A stretch of DNA of 20,298 nucleotides from positions 1-20,298 of the forward strand of contig DIWN01000006.1 in NCBI GenBank assembly GCA_002423495.1. The letters run 5' to 3'. The stretch comes from Anaerolineaceae bacterium UBA6105 (GTDB lineage Bacteria; Chloroflexota; Anaerolineae; Anaerolineales; Anaerolineaceae). A program made the translations under genes and the position numbers. The notes under the pieces are model-generated. The model saw nothing but the letters and a program-made list of their open reading frames with translations. It ran no database searches and had not been told where the DNA came from. Of this stretch, positions 7,327-14,638 are shown one piece after another; the first letter of the stretch is position 1, and each line of letters opens with the position of its first letter.

Positions 7327-8184
7327 ATGAACAATCAAACGAAATTCGCAATAATTGGCGCGGGTGCAATGGGAGAAGCCATCATTGCTGGTTTACTCAG
7401 ACAGAACCTAACCTCTCCGGAGAATATTTATGCGTCAGAACCTCGCCTGGATCGTTGTGAAGAACTTCAGATCAAATATAAAATAAAAACTTCTCCTCAA
7501 AACGTTCAGGTTTTAGCTGATGCAGATGTTGTTTTGCTCTCGGTAAAACCACAAATATTGGATAAGGTATTAAAGGAATTAAAGGGGTTTATCCCATCAG
7601 AAGCTGTGGTTATCAGCATCGTAGCTGGTGCTACGATTGAAAAGATTTCCAACGGATTGGCACATCAAGCGGTTGTTCGCACTATGCCAAACACACCGGG
7701 TCAAATTGGCAAAGGGATCACGGTTTGGTTCGCTTCCAACGCTGTTACTGAAAAACATTTGGCGAAAGCACACCTCATGCTACAAGCATTGGGTGAAAAT
7801 ATCCAGGTCGATGAAGAATATTATCTGGATATGGCAACCGCAGTTTCCGGTACCGGCCCTATGTACGTTTACCTTTTCATGGAAGCATTTATGGACTCAG
7901 CCGTTCATTTGGGGTTCTCCAGGCATGTGGCTGAAAAACTTGTCATCGAAACGATTCGTGGATCTGTCGATTTCTATGAAAGCCAATCGGTCCACATAGC
8001 TGACCTGAGAAATAAAGTGACTTCGCCGGGTGGCACCTCTGCTGCCGCATTGTATTATCTGGAAAAAGCCGGATTTCGCACCGCAATTTCACGAGCCATT
8101 TGGGCCGCATATTCACGTTCACAACAATTAGGAAAAGGGAAATTAGATCAAAATCCAGAAAAAAGCAACGATAAAACGGATTAG
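7327..8184 (+). CDS. proC: pyrroline-5-carboxylate reductase
   Basis: This 285-residue enzyme carries out the last step of proline synthesis, reducing 1-pyrroline-5-carboxylate with NAD(P)H in the cytoplasm. The N-terminal Rossmann motif is IIGAGAMGEAI (G11, G13, G16). It is followed by LSVKPQ (71-76), VRTMPNTP (117-124), AVSGTGPMYVYLFMEA (172-187) and the signature VTSPGGTSAAALYYLEKAGF (231-250). Length is slightly above the usual 265-280 residues because of a Lys/Asp/Asn-rich tail. AAGGA lies upstream of the ATG. The gene is more AT-rich than its neighbours: my hand count gives 23 of 60 G+C for 7561-7620, against 30 and 37 of 60 for two lines of lpdA. It sits between two gene remnants. No proA or proB is present. 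Confidence 0.95.
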   Translation: MNNQTKFAIIGAGAMGEAIIAGLLRQNLTSPENIYASEPRLDRCEELQIKYKIKTSPQNVQVLADADVVLLSVKPQILDKVLKELKGFIPSEAVVISIVAGATIEKISNGLAHQAVVRTMPNTPGQIGKGITVWFASNAVTEKHLAKAHLMLQALGENIQVDEEYYLDMATAVSGTGPMYVYLFMEAFMDSAVHLGFSRHVAEKLVIETIRGSVDFYESQSVHIADLRNKVTSPGGTSAAALYYLEKAGFRTAISRAIWAAYSRSQQLGKGKLDQNPEKSNDKTD

Positions 8185-8193
8185 GAGAAAAGA

Positions 8194-8365
8194 ATGAAGC
8201 TTAGAAATCCTGGTAAAAGCGGTGTAAAAGTATCTGTGATTGGGCTTGGGATCAACCGCTTTGGATCAGAAAAAAACTCTTCAATCCGAAATCAAGCGCA
8301 TCATCAATCACGCATTGGAGCTGGGAATCAATCACAATGATACAGCTAATGCATATCAAAATTAA
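8194..8365 (+). pseudogene. aldo/keto reductase stump (frameshifted and truncated)
   Basis: The ATG at 8194 follows AGGAG overlapping the proC stop. It encodes MKLRNPGKSGVKVSVIGLG, the classic N-terminus of aldo/keto reductases. After FGSEK the frame is lost within a run of seven A (8270-8276). Removing one A restores TLQSEIKRIINHALELGINH followed by NDTANAYQN, exactly the next part of such enzymes, up to the TAA at 8363-8365. Family members have about 280-330 residues, so only the first 55 or so remain and lpdA begins 25 nt later. Unshifted, the frame gives 48 residues ending at a TGA. This is a decayed gene carrying both a frameshift and a 3' truncation. Confidence 0.85.
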
Positions 8366-8389
8366 TTTCCTGAAAGGGAAAGGGAAGAC

Positions 8390-9787
8390 ATGAAACAATT
8401 TGACGTTGTAGTTTTAGGAGCAGGACCTGGTGGATATGTCGCGGCGATCAAAGCCGCTCAACTTGGCAAGAAGGTGGGCATTGTCGAGAAGGAATACCTG
8501 GGCGGAGTCTGCTTGAATGTTGGCTGCATCCCCTCCAAAGCGCTTTTGCGGAATGCCGAACTGGCACATCTCATGCGCACCAACGCCAGGGAGTTTGGCA
8601 TCAGTTTCGACAACCTCCAGCTTGACTATGGGGCGGCGTATAAGCGCAGCCGGCAGGTGAGCCAACGCCTGACTAAGGGCGTTAGTTTCTTAATGAAAAA
8701 GGACAACATCGAGGTCATCAACGGGGCAGGAAAATTGACGGCTCCGGGTAAGATTCTGGTAGCCCTCACGGATGGCGGTGAAGAGGAAGTGCAGGCGCAG
8801 GATATCATCCTGGCTACTGGCGCGCAACCTATCGTCATCCCCGGTATGGAACCGGATGGCAAAAAGATCCTGGATTACAAGCACGCGATCTTGTCCGAGA
8901 GCTTGCCGAAGTCCGCTGTGATTATCGGCGGAGGGGCAATCGGGATTGAGTTTGCCACGGTCTGGAGCGGTTACGGTGTGGAAGTGAGCGTGGTGGAAAT
9001 GCTACCGCACATCCTGCCTAACGAGGATGAGGAAGCGGCTGCTGAACTTGCCAAAGCCCTGAAAAAGCGCGGCGTGAAAGTTCATGCCGGCACGAAGGTG
9101 AAGAGCGTTGAGGCAACCGAGACTGGCACAAAGGTCTTGATTGAGAGCGAAAAGGGTGAAGAAACCCTCGAAGCGGAAGTAACGCTCGTGGCGGTGGGCT
9201 TTAAACCCAATTCCAAAGGCGTCGGACTGGAAGAGGTTGGTGTTGAGACCGATAAGCGCGGGTTTGTGGCGGTAGATGAGCGTATGCAAACCAACGTGCC
9301 CGGCATTTGGGCCATCGGCGACGTGACTGGCAAGCTGCTGCTTGCTCATACGGCCTCTACGATGGGGATCATCTGCGCTGAGAACATTGCAGGTAAGGAA
9401 CCGCGAACCCTGGATTATCGCATGATCCCGCGCGCGACCTATTCCTCACCGCAGGTGGCGTCTTTTGGCTACACCGAGGCGCAGGCAAAGGAAGCCGGCT
9501 TTGCGGTCAAGGTTGGCAAGTTCTTCTTCCAGGCCAACGGAAAAGCGCTCGGCTTGGGGGAATACCAAGGCTGGGCGAAGATCATCACCGACGAGAAGTA
9601 TGGTGAGATTTTGGGCGCCACGATAGTCGGACCTGAAGCTTCCGAACTGCTGCCCGAGCTGGTTCTGGCCCAGGCGAATGAACTCACGGTGGAGGAAATT
9701 GCCCACTCCGTGCACGCCCACCCCACGCTGGCTGAAACACTGATGGAAGCAGCTGAAGCTGCACTTGGTGGGGCGATTCATAGTTAG
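8390..9787 (+). CDS. lpdA: dihydrolipoyl dehydrogenase
   Basis: This 465-residue FAD-dependent disulfide oxidoreductase is the E3 component that reoxidises dihydrolipoamide in 2-oxoacid dehydrogenase complexes or the glycine cleavage system. The FAD-binding motif VLGAGPGGYVAAIKAAQLG opens the protein. The redox-active disulfide is GGVCLNVGCIPSKAL (C41 and C46). The NAD-binding SAVIIGGGAIGIEFATVW follows near residue 177, and a second FAD motif, PGIWAIGDVTG, near 305. The C-terminal catalytic His-Glu pair is in HAHPTLAE (H444, E449). All key residues are intact. No E1, E2 or lipoate genes are nearby, so the partner complex is unknown. AGGGAAG lies just before the ATG. A strong terminator follows 21 nt after the stop, closing this transcription unit. 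Confidence 0.96.
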   Translation: MKQFDVVVLGAGPGGYVAAIKAAQLGKKVGIVEKEYLGGVCLNVGCIPSKALLRNAELAHLMRTNAREFGISFDNLQLDYGAAYKRSRQVSQRLTKGVSFLMKKDNIEVINGAGKLTAPGKILVALTDGGEEEVQAQDIILATGAQPIVIPGMEPDGKKILDYKHAILSESLPKSAVIIGGGAIGIEFATVWSGYGVEVSVVEMLPHILPNEDEEAAAELAKALKKRGVKVHAGTKVKSVEATETGTKVLIESEKGEETLEAEVTLVAVGFKPNSKGVGLEEVGVETDKRGFVAVDERMQTNVPGIWAIGDVTGKLLLAHTASTMGIICAENIAGKEPRTLDYRMIPRATYSSPQVASFGYTEAQAKEAGFAVKVGKFFFQANGKALGLGEYQGWAKIITDEKYGEILGATIVGPEASELLPELVLAQANELTVEEIAHSVHAHPTLAETLMEAAEAALGGAIHS

Positions 9788-9808
9788 AGAGAAATGAGAA
9801 CCGGAAGT

Positions 9809-9844
9809 CGGGATGAGGTAGATAGCCTCATCCCGTTTTTATTT
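9809..9844 (+). terminator. rho-independent terminator of lpdA
   Basis: CGGGATGAGG (9809-9818) and CCTCATCCCG (9826-9835) form a perfect 10-bp stem with a 7-nt loop, directly followed by TTTTTATTT. This is a textbook intrinsic terminator on the plus strand. Confidence 0.93.
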
Positions 9845-9887
9845 CGAAATCAGTCCCCGTAGGATGAGACGAAGTACCCACGAATCA

Positions 9888-9942
9888 GGGCGTGCCAATC
9901 CGCCTTTCTTTCTTCTATACCTATGGAATTCCGGTGTAGGGG
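9888..9942. repeat. dispersed direct repeat, copy 1
   Basis: This copy shares about 50 bp with 10136-10189. The best-conserved core is GCCTTTCTTTCTTCTATACC, then a near-identical stretch through GGAATTCCGGTGTAGGG; copy 1 has an extra TAT-versus-TA step and an extra G. It contains CCAATCCGCC (9895-9904), which recurs at 10239-10248. No coding potential is apparent in the 749-nt gap from 9788 to 10536. It consists of the lpdA terminator, these repeats, and the promoter of the next operon. Confidence 0.8.
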
Positions 9943-10008
9943 CGAAGCATTCTACACTACTGGGTTTGAAACAGCATTGCATTAATTATGAAAATGCTTC
10001 GCCCCTAC
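9936..10008. repeat. perfect 16-bp inverted repeat (palindromic element)
   Basis: GTAGGGGCGAAGCATT (9936-9951) and its exact reverse complement (9993-10008) flank a 41-nt interior, giving a 73-nt element. Short palindromic elements with this GTAGGGGCGAAGCATT core are, from memory, found between genes in several bacterial groups including Chloroflexota and cyanobacteria. It encodes nothing visible and looks like a MITE-like or REP-like repeat. Confidence 0.8.
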
Positions 10009-10100
10009 TGATGATCTCAACAACGGTAATGGGAAAAACGAAACTGCAGACTGCCACGCCCCTCAAGTAACTGTAGATTAGATGCCTTGTCAGAACCGGG

Positions 10101-10134
10101 GCTCGCAGTGACGGTTTCTCCGGTCATCGCGAGC
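10101..10134. repeat. imperfect inverted repeat of the GTCATYGCGAG type
   Basis: GCTCGCAGTGACGG and CCGGTCATCGCGAGC face each other across a short T-rich loop, pairing at GCTCGC/GCGAGC and further inward with one mismatch and a wobble. The half-site resembles a dispersed intergenic repeat (GTCATTGCGAG...) that I recall from many unrelated genomes. Copy 2 of the direct repeat begins immediately downstream. Confidence 0.55.
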
Positions 10135-10135
10135 G

Positions 10136-10189
10136 CGGCGTGGCGATCTGCCTTTCTTTCTTCTATACCTAGGAATTCCGGTGTAGGGC
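10136..10189. repeat. dispersed direct repeat, copy 2
   Basis: This is the second copy of the 9888-9942 unit, about 250 bp downstream. It shares the pyrimidine-rich core GCCTTTCTTTCTTCTATACC, then GGAATTCCGGTGTAGGG. As in copy 1, its right end runs straight into the left arm of a palindromic element. The two are therefore composite repeats with the same junction but different interiors. Confidence 0.8.
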
Positions 10190-10369
10190 GAGATTGGAAG
10201 CACTACAAAAATCATTATGCAGGGACCTTGATGTGCTTCCAATCCGCCATTACGCCATCAATCATTCGAAATAGAGAAATGTTTCCACCCAAATTGCCGT
10301 CGGCGGCGGATTGAGGGCACGACACGTTCGTCCATCACAAAACTCATAGTGCCCTCAAGCTCGCCCTAC
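10183..10369. repeat. 187-bp nested palindromic element
   Basis: Outer arms GTAGGGCGAG (10183-10192) and CTCGCCCTAC (10360-10369) are perfect inverted repeats. Two hairpins are nested inside. GATTGGAAGCAC (10192-10203) pairs with GTGCTTCCAATC (10233-10244), and TTGAGGGCAC (10311-10320) pairs with GTGCCCTCAA (10349-10358). CAATCCGCC (10240-10248) can pair alternatively with GGCGGATTG (10305-10313). The single strand could fold as a two-armed cruciform. No transposase is encoded, so a non-autonomous element or an accumulation of repeat insertions is likely. Confidence 0.75.
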
Positions 10370-10446
10370 GATATTTGGCCCTCGTCAATAGGTGGTTGCG
10401 CAGTTCATCAAAGAATCAGAAATCTTTAATTCCGGACTCATGATTA

Positions 10447-10480
10447 TGCTATACTTTATCCATGAAATCAGCGGCTGATT
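10447..10480 (+). promoter_or_regulatory. extended -10 promoter and palindrome before the six-gene operon
   Basis: TGCTATACT at 10447-10455 is an extended -10 box (TATACT, 5 of 6). The only -35 candidate, TTTAAT at 10425-10430, is weak. Transcription would begin near 10462. The 15-nt perfect palindrome AATCAGCGGCTGATT at 10466-10480 lies directly downstream of that point, where a repressor could bind. The leader to the ATG at 10537 is about 75 nt. Confidence 0.45.
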
Positions 10481-10536
10481 CTAATTGCTGTGCATTTAAG
10501 AAAACCTGTTTTCAAGGAAGGGTCTAAGGCGACAGC

Positions 10537-11298
10537 ATGCTCTCCGCCCTTACTCTTAATGATCAGCTTGCAATTGCCCTGGGTGTTCTTGGGCTGCTCT
10601 TCCTGCTGATCAATCTTTTACTCCTCAAAACAAAGCAAGCCAAACATATCCCTGAACCCGCCAAAGAAGCGGTTGAACACCTGCTGCATCTCTCCTCCGA
10701 GGAGGGCAAGCGCCTGGTGGTCGGTTTGGGACACGCGCTTACTAACACCAGCTTCGACCTTGCCGGCGCATCCGGCTTGAGCCTGCAGCGCGCTTTGCTG
10801 AAACGCTCTCTCTTCAATGATCACCCGCTCCAATCTTTCAGCGGTGATGGGACTTTGGCCTGCCTGAGCCGTATGGTGGTGCATGGCGCTTATCGCAACG
10901 CGCTGGCGAGCGAACTTTTCAGCGGTTCTCTCAGCCAGTTGAGCGGAACCAGCCCCCTGGCGTACACAGCCAGCCTGACCAACTACATTCCTGACGCCTC
11001 CAATGCCGGCTTGCTGCTGGCTGGGCAGATGAACCCGGTAATTCTCCTGGCGCTTGATATGGCTGATCGTCATTCGCTTCCAGCTGTCAGCGCCATTTCC
11101 TCCTTAAGCGGCCAGGCTGCTGGCTTTATTGCAAATACGGTAAACCTGATGGGCGAGGATGTCTTCAACGCTGCTGGCAAACTTGACCAGCGCAAGTCAG
11201 CTCTGGCAAGCTTGAGTGCCCAGGACTGGCTGCGCATCGCGATCAGCCTTGGCTTGCTGCTGGGCGCGATTCTGAAGATGGGGGGTATGCTGCCATGA
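10537..11298 (+). CDS. DUF6754-like two-TM membrane protein, operon gene 1
   Basis: This is a 253-residue protein with an N-terminal membrane segment (residues 10-31, LAIALGVLGLLFLLINLLLL), a conserved-looking cytoplasmic or external domain (about 55-220) and a C-terminal segment (232-250). The domain has the pattern I recall for DUF6754 proteins of Chloroflexota: GKRLVVGLGHALTNTSFDLAG, then SPLAYTAS, GLLLAGQMNPVILLALDMA and GEDVFNAAGKL. The match is from memory, so I hold it moderately. No enzymatic motif is evident. Its stop overlaps the next start as ATGA. AAGG lies 7 nt before the ATG, behind an extended -10 promoter. It is the first gene of a six-gene unit and may form the membrane base of the complex with the other TM proteins. 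Confidence 0.8.
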   Translation: MLSALTLNDQLAIALGVLGLLFLLINLLLLKTKQAKHIPEPAKEAVEHLLHLSSEEGKRLVVGLGHALTNTSFDLAGASGLSLQRALLKRSLFNDHPLQSFSGDGTLACLSRMVVHGAYRNALASELFSGSLSQLSGTSPLAYTASLTNYIPDASNAGLLLAGQMNPVILLALDMADRHSLPAVSAISSLSGQAAGFIANTVNLMGEDVFNAAGKLDQRKSALASLSAQDWLRIAISLGLLLGAILKMGGMLP

Positions 11299-11909
11299 AG
11301 CGCCCACTAACCCTGATTGTCGGACTTTTGAGCGGCCTGGCGGTGTTGGTTGCGATGTTTGTGGCTCCCCGGGGTGGAAGCGTTCTGGCAGTGGTTCTAA
11401 ACTGGGTTATCGTGGTCGCCTCAGTGGCGCTGCTGGTGGCGATTGCCAGCCTGGTGCTCACGCACCTGCGCTTCATTGTTAAAGGCAGAAAGGGCTTTCT
11501 GCTCAGCATAGTTCTGGTTCTCAGTTTCATTGCCACGCTGGCTCTTGGTTTGCTGCTTGGGGTGGATGACCCGTTCTTTCTAGGATTTGTGGGCGCGATC
11601 ATCCGACCGATCGAGACCGCATTACTGGGACTTGTGGCTTTGGTCATGATGAGTGCCGCGATGAAGATTTTCCGCGAGAGGGGATGGTCTGTGCTGACGG
11701 TTTCTTTTGGCGTCAGCGCAATCATTTTTCTGATCCTGGGGCTTGGCTTCCTGCAAAATCTGAAGATTCCTGTGTTAAATGAAGCCATTCGTTTTGTAGA
11801 AGCTCTACCGATGATTGGAGCGCGCGGTTTGCTGATCGGGATTGGGATTGGGCTGTTGATGATGGCATTCAGAGTGTTGTTTGGCATGGAAGGGTCCGGA
11901 AATGACTGA
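11295..11909 (+). CDS. six-TM membrane protein, operon gene 2
   Basis: This is a 204-residue, very hydrophobic protein that I do not recognise. About six membrane segments can be read, near residues 5-25, 28-55, 68-88, 92-120, 132-155 and 175-197. They are joined by short loops such as RFIVKGRKG and KIFRERGW, whose positive charges suggest cytoplasmic faces. The start is the ATG overlapping the previous stop (ATGA). The end overlaps the next gene by 8 nt (ATGACTGA). No transporter signature or catalytic motif is visible. Tight coupling to its neighbours suggests it acts as a subunit of their complex rather than alone. The coding call is strong; the function is unknown. Confidence 0.82.
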   Translation: MKRPLTLIVGLLSGLAVLVAMFVAPRGGSVLAVVLNWVIVVASVALLVAIASLVLTHLRFIVKGRKGFLLSIVLVLSFIATLALGLLLGVDDPFFLGFVGAIIRPIETALLGLVALVMMSAAMKIFRERGWSVLTVSFGVSAIIFLILGLGFLQNLKIPVLNEAIRFVEALPMIGARGLLIGIGIGLLMMAFRVLFGMEGSGND

Positions 11910-13956
11910 AGATCATTCTGAACTCAACCTGTGCCCAAAATGCGGCATGGAAAACTTACCAATGGCAACACGCTGCGTGCACTGTGGCGCAGAGATGGAA
12001 TCCCTGTTTACCATTTCCGGGCAAGCTCAGAGGTCTGACGAAGAATCGGAAGAATCTTTATCTGATATCATCGAAGAAATCCGCAACGACCCTTCGCTAA
12101 AAACCCCTGCTGAGGTCGCGCCAATCCCCGAGATCCCACCGGCTGATCAAATTGACGAATCAGTGCTTAACTCGCAAGAATTGCCTGACTGGCTGGCCAA
12201 GGTGCGGGAACGTGCCCAGGAAGAAGAGGATTCCATTGGCGATTTGGCAAGCGGAACGATCGCCATGGATGCGGCTCGCAGCGAGGAAGCTTCAACAGGT
12301 GTGGAAGGGGAGTTTAACGCCTGGATCAACCGCATTCGCGAGAAGAGCCAGCAAGAAAACAGCATTCGTGCTCGTCAGCTGCCCACCGATAGCGAAGATC
12401 CCGGCCAGGTGCCGGATTGGCTTCAGCGTATCCGCGCCCTGCGACCGCAATCCGAAGAAGAAATCACGCACGAAGTCAAGACAAATCCCGACTATGTGGA
12501 TGAGATGCCGCCGGAATGGACGGACGAAACTCTCGAGGAGCTGCGCCGGGAAGCCCTGGCGGAAGATCTTGAGCAGGCAACAGAACCCCTGCCCCCCGCC
12601 AGCACGATTGACGAAGAGGAAACTTTCCCTTCCGAGCATCAAACGGAAGAGCCCGGCGAGCTTGTTGAGGAAGAACCCGAGCTGATCGAAGAAGATTTCC
12701 ACAACATCCCGGACGAAGAGGAAGAGATTCCAGAAGCAATTCCTGAAGAGGATCCAGCCCCCTTAAGCGAAGCAGAAGAAGAAACTCCTGCTGACGTAGT
12801 GGTGGAAGAAACGCTGGAAACTGAAGAAATCGAAGCAGCGGAAGAAGAACCAGACTTCCAGGCTGAGGAAGTCCCAGAAGAGGCAGGGCAAGATCTGCCG
12901 CAACAGGATGATGTTCAATCTGAAGAAGCTGAATACAAAGAAGCTCCTGTAGAACCTGAAACAAGCGAAATGCCGAAACAGATTGAGCCTGTAACTTCTC
13001 TGGCTGAGGAAGAATCGGAATTACCTCCTGAGGAGCAGGATGAAGAGCCTGAAGAGGCGGAGCAGCCAACAGATAGTGCTGCTGTGCCGCCGGATTTGCT
13101 GCTGCTGCGGGACCAGCAGGATCGCGCCAGTTTGCTTGCATCTTTAATTGAAGAGGAAGGGCGTGTCACAGCCGGCAAACAGGCAATTAGAAAGCCTTCC
13201 GGCAGGGCAGGGCGCCTGGCTGTGACTTTGCTGCTGCTGATCGGCTTGATCGTTTCGATTCTGATTGGTCCTGCCGCTATGCCCGCAGATACTCCCAAGA
13301 GCATGCCGGCTCTGGCATTAAGTGATCAGATCCAAACTCTGGCTGAAAACGACCAGGTATTGGTCGTGCTGGATTATCAGGCAGCTGCCAGCCGTGAACT
13401 CGAAGCCCTTGCGGCTCCACTGCTTGCGCAGCTGCATTCCCAGGGCACACAACTGGAATTCCTGACCACTCAGCCCTCCGGTCTGTTCCTGGCGCAATCA
13501 CTGCTGGCGCAGGCGGGGCTGCCTGAGGACACGCGGGTGGACTATCTGCCAGGCAGCTACCTGGGCATGATAAGCTCTGCTGCGAATTCAACGATTTCAC
13601 CTGTTGGGGATGGGGTTGTGAAGAACTTACACTCCTTCCAGTTGGTTCTCCTGGTGAGCGACTCTTCCGACAACGTCCGCGGCTGGTTGGAGCAGATTGC
13701 TCCCTGGATTGAACCTTTAAACTTTGCCGCGGTTACCACTCAGATGGAAGCCCCGGTGCTTTTACCCTATTTTGACTCTGGTCAGCTTGTCGGTTACGCT
13801 GCAGGAATTGCTGACGGCAATCTCGGCAGTCAAGTCGCGTTCAGCTATCGTGCTTACCGGGTTGGTTTGCTGTTGATGCTTGTGATGCTGCTGCTTGGAA
13901 TGATCTCAAAAGGCGAAGCAGATGCCATTCGAAGAGAAGAGGAGCGAGTCGAATGA
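11902..13956 (+). CDS. zinc-ribbon, acidic-linker, two-TM protein, operon gene 3
   Basis: This is a 684-residue protein of unusual build. Residues 11-28 are a zinc ribbon with paired CxxC knuckles (CPKC at 11-14, CVHC at 25-28). About 400 residues of Glu/Pro-rich, probably disordered sequence follow. They contain three short repeated modules built on LPDWLAKVRERAQEEE, FNAWINRIREKSQQE and VPDWLQRIRALRPQSEEE, which look like repeated docking helices. A basic patch (RKPSGRAGR) precedes a membrane segment (about 439-460). An alpha/beta domain of about 190 residues comes next (VLVVLDYQAAAS, LVLLVSDSSD), then a final membrane segment (654-670). I chose the ATG at 11902 over the TTG at 11881: AAGGG lies upstream and it overlaps the previous stop. 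Family unknown. A scaffold linking a cytoplasmic partner to the membrane fits the layout. Confidence 0.85.
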   Translation: MTEDHSELNLCPKCGMENLPMATRCVHCGAEMESLFTISGQAQRSDEESEESLSDIIEEIRNDPSLKTPAEVAPIPEIPPADQIDESVLNSQELPDWLAKVRERAQEEEDSIGDLASGTIAMDAARSEEASTGVEGEFNAWINRIREKSQQENSIRARQLPTDSEDPGQVPDWLQRIRALRPQSEEEITHEVKTNPDYVDEMPPEWTDETLEELRREALAEDLEQATEPLPPASTIDEEETFPSEHQTEEPGELVEEEPELIEEDFHNIPDEEEEIPEAIPEEDPAPLSEAEEETPADVVVEETLETEEIEAAEEEPDFQAEEVPEEAGQDLPQQDDVQSEEAEYKEAPVEPETSEMPKQIEPVTSLAEEESELPPEEQDEEPEEAEQPTDSAAVPPDLLLLRDQQDRASLLASLIEEEGRVTAGKQAIRKPSGRAGRLAVTLLLLIGLIVSILIGPAAMPADTPKSMPALALSDQIQTLAENDQVLVVLDYQAAASRELEALAAPLLAQLHSQGTQLEFLTTQPSGLFLAQSLLAQAGLPEDTRVDYLPGSYLGMISSAANSTISPVGDGVVKNLHSFQLVLLVSDSSDNVRGWLEQIAPWIEPLNFAAVTTQMEAPVLLPYFDSGQLVGYAAGIADGNLGSQVAFSYRAYRVGLLLMLVMLLLGMISKGEADAIRREEERVE

Positions 13957-14630
13957 GCCCTTCTGAGTTGTTTGCTCTGATCATTGGTGTCGCCCTGACG
14001 GTGATGATCTTCAGCTATATTCTTGGAGACCGCCTTTTCTTTGGCATCGCTACCCACATTCTAATTGGGGTCAGCGCCGCTTTCCTGGCGCTGGTGGTGA
14101 TTCAAAAAGTCCTGTTGCCTTACCTGATTTCGCCGCTGGCTGACCACACCAACGCGGGCTTTTTACTGACCTTGGTACCCCTGGCGCTTTCAATCTTGTT
14201 GGTCCTGATGCTTTTCCGGCGAGGGACCCAGGCTGGCGCAATCCCCCTGGCATTTCTGGGCGGCGCGTTGGCAGCACTGGCAATTGTAGGGGTCACGCGC
14301 GGCACGCTCGCGCCCCAGATCCTAAGCATGATTGGACGCTTCGAACCCGGACAGCTGATGCATGGCGCGGAACCTCAATGGGGGGTTATCCTGGAAGCCC
14401 TGATGATCCTGCTGGGCGTGATCTCTGTTCTGTTTGTCTTCCACCATCGCGGGCAGCTGAAGGCTGGCAATGTGGATCGGCCTGTCTTTTTGGAAGGTGT
14501 CGGAAGTATCGGTCAGATTTTCATCGGGATTACCTTTGGAGCCTTGTTTGTTGGGCTCTTCAGCTCTGCCCTGGTGGCACTGATCAGCAGCCTTTCAGAT
14601 ATTATTCGATTTATCAGCCTGTGGTTTTAG
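13953..14630 (+). CDS. six-TM membrane protein, operon gene 4
   Basis: This is a 225-residue polytopic membrane protein I cannot place. Hydrophobic segments lie near residues 6-25, 30-58, 68-88, 95-118, 143-163 and 185-213. The longest soluble loops are about 118-142 (LAPQILSMIGRFEPGQLMHG) and 163-180 (FHHRGQLKAGNVDRPVFLEG). Its ATG overlaps the stop of gene 3 (ATGA). The start of gene 5 lies 8 nt after its TAG, with the Shine-Dalgarno AGAGGTG overlapping this stop. It resembles gene 2 in size and topology, but I see no clear sequence repetition between them. It probably belongs to the same membrane assembly. No transport signature is evident. Confidence 0.82.
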   Translation: MSPSELFALIIGVALTVMIFSYILGDRLFFGIATHILIGVSAAFLALVVIQKVLLPYLISPLADHTNAGFLLTLVPLALSILLVLMLFRRGTQAGAIPLAFLGGALAALAIVGVTRGTLAPQILSMIGRFEPGQLMHGAEPQWGVILEALMILLGVISVLFVFHHRGQLKAGNVDRPVFLEGVGSIGQIFIGITFGALFVGLFSSALVALISSLSDIIRFISLWF

Positions 14631-14638
14631 AGGTGAAC

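Noticed and set aside
9864..10314. Two short plus-strand open frames in the repeat region
   Set aside because: Both consist of direct and inverted repeat sequence, lack ribosome-binding sites, and encode no recognisable protein.
12476..13141. 221-codon minus-strand open frame
   Set aside because: It is a shadow of the Glu/Pro-rich coding region: GAA/GAG codons read backwards give Leu/Ser-rich nonsense without stops.
14378..14638. N-terminal extension of the GlmL-like gene
   Set aside because: It runs through the coding part of operon gene 4, reads as Cys/Arg/Ser-rich nonsense, and the GTG at 14639 has a good ribosome-binding site.
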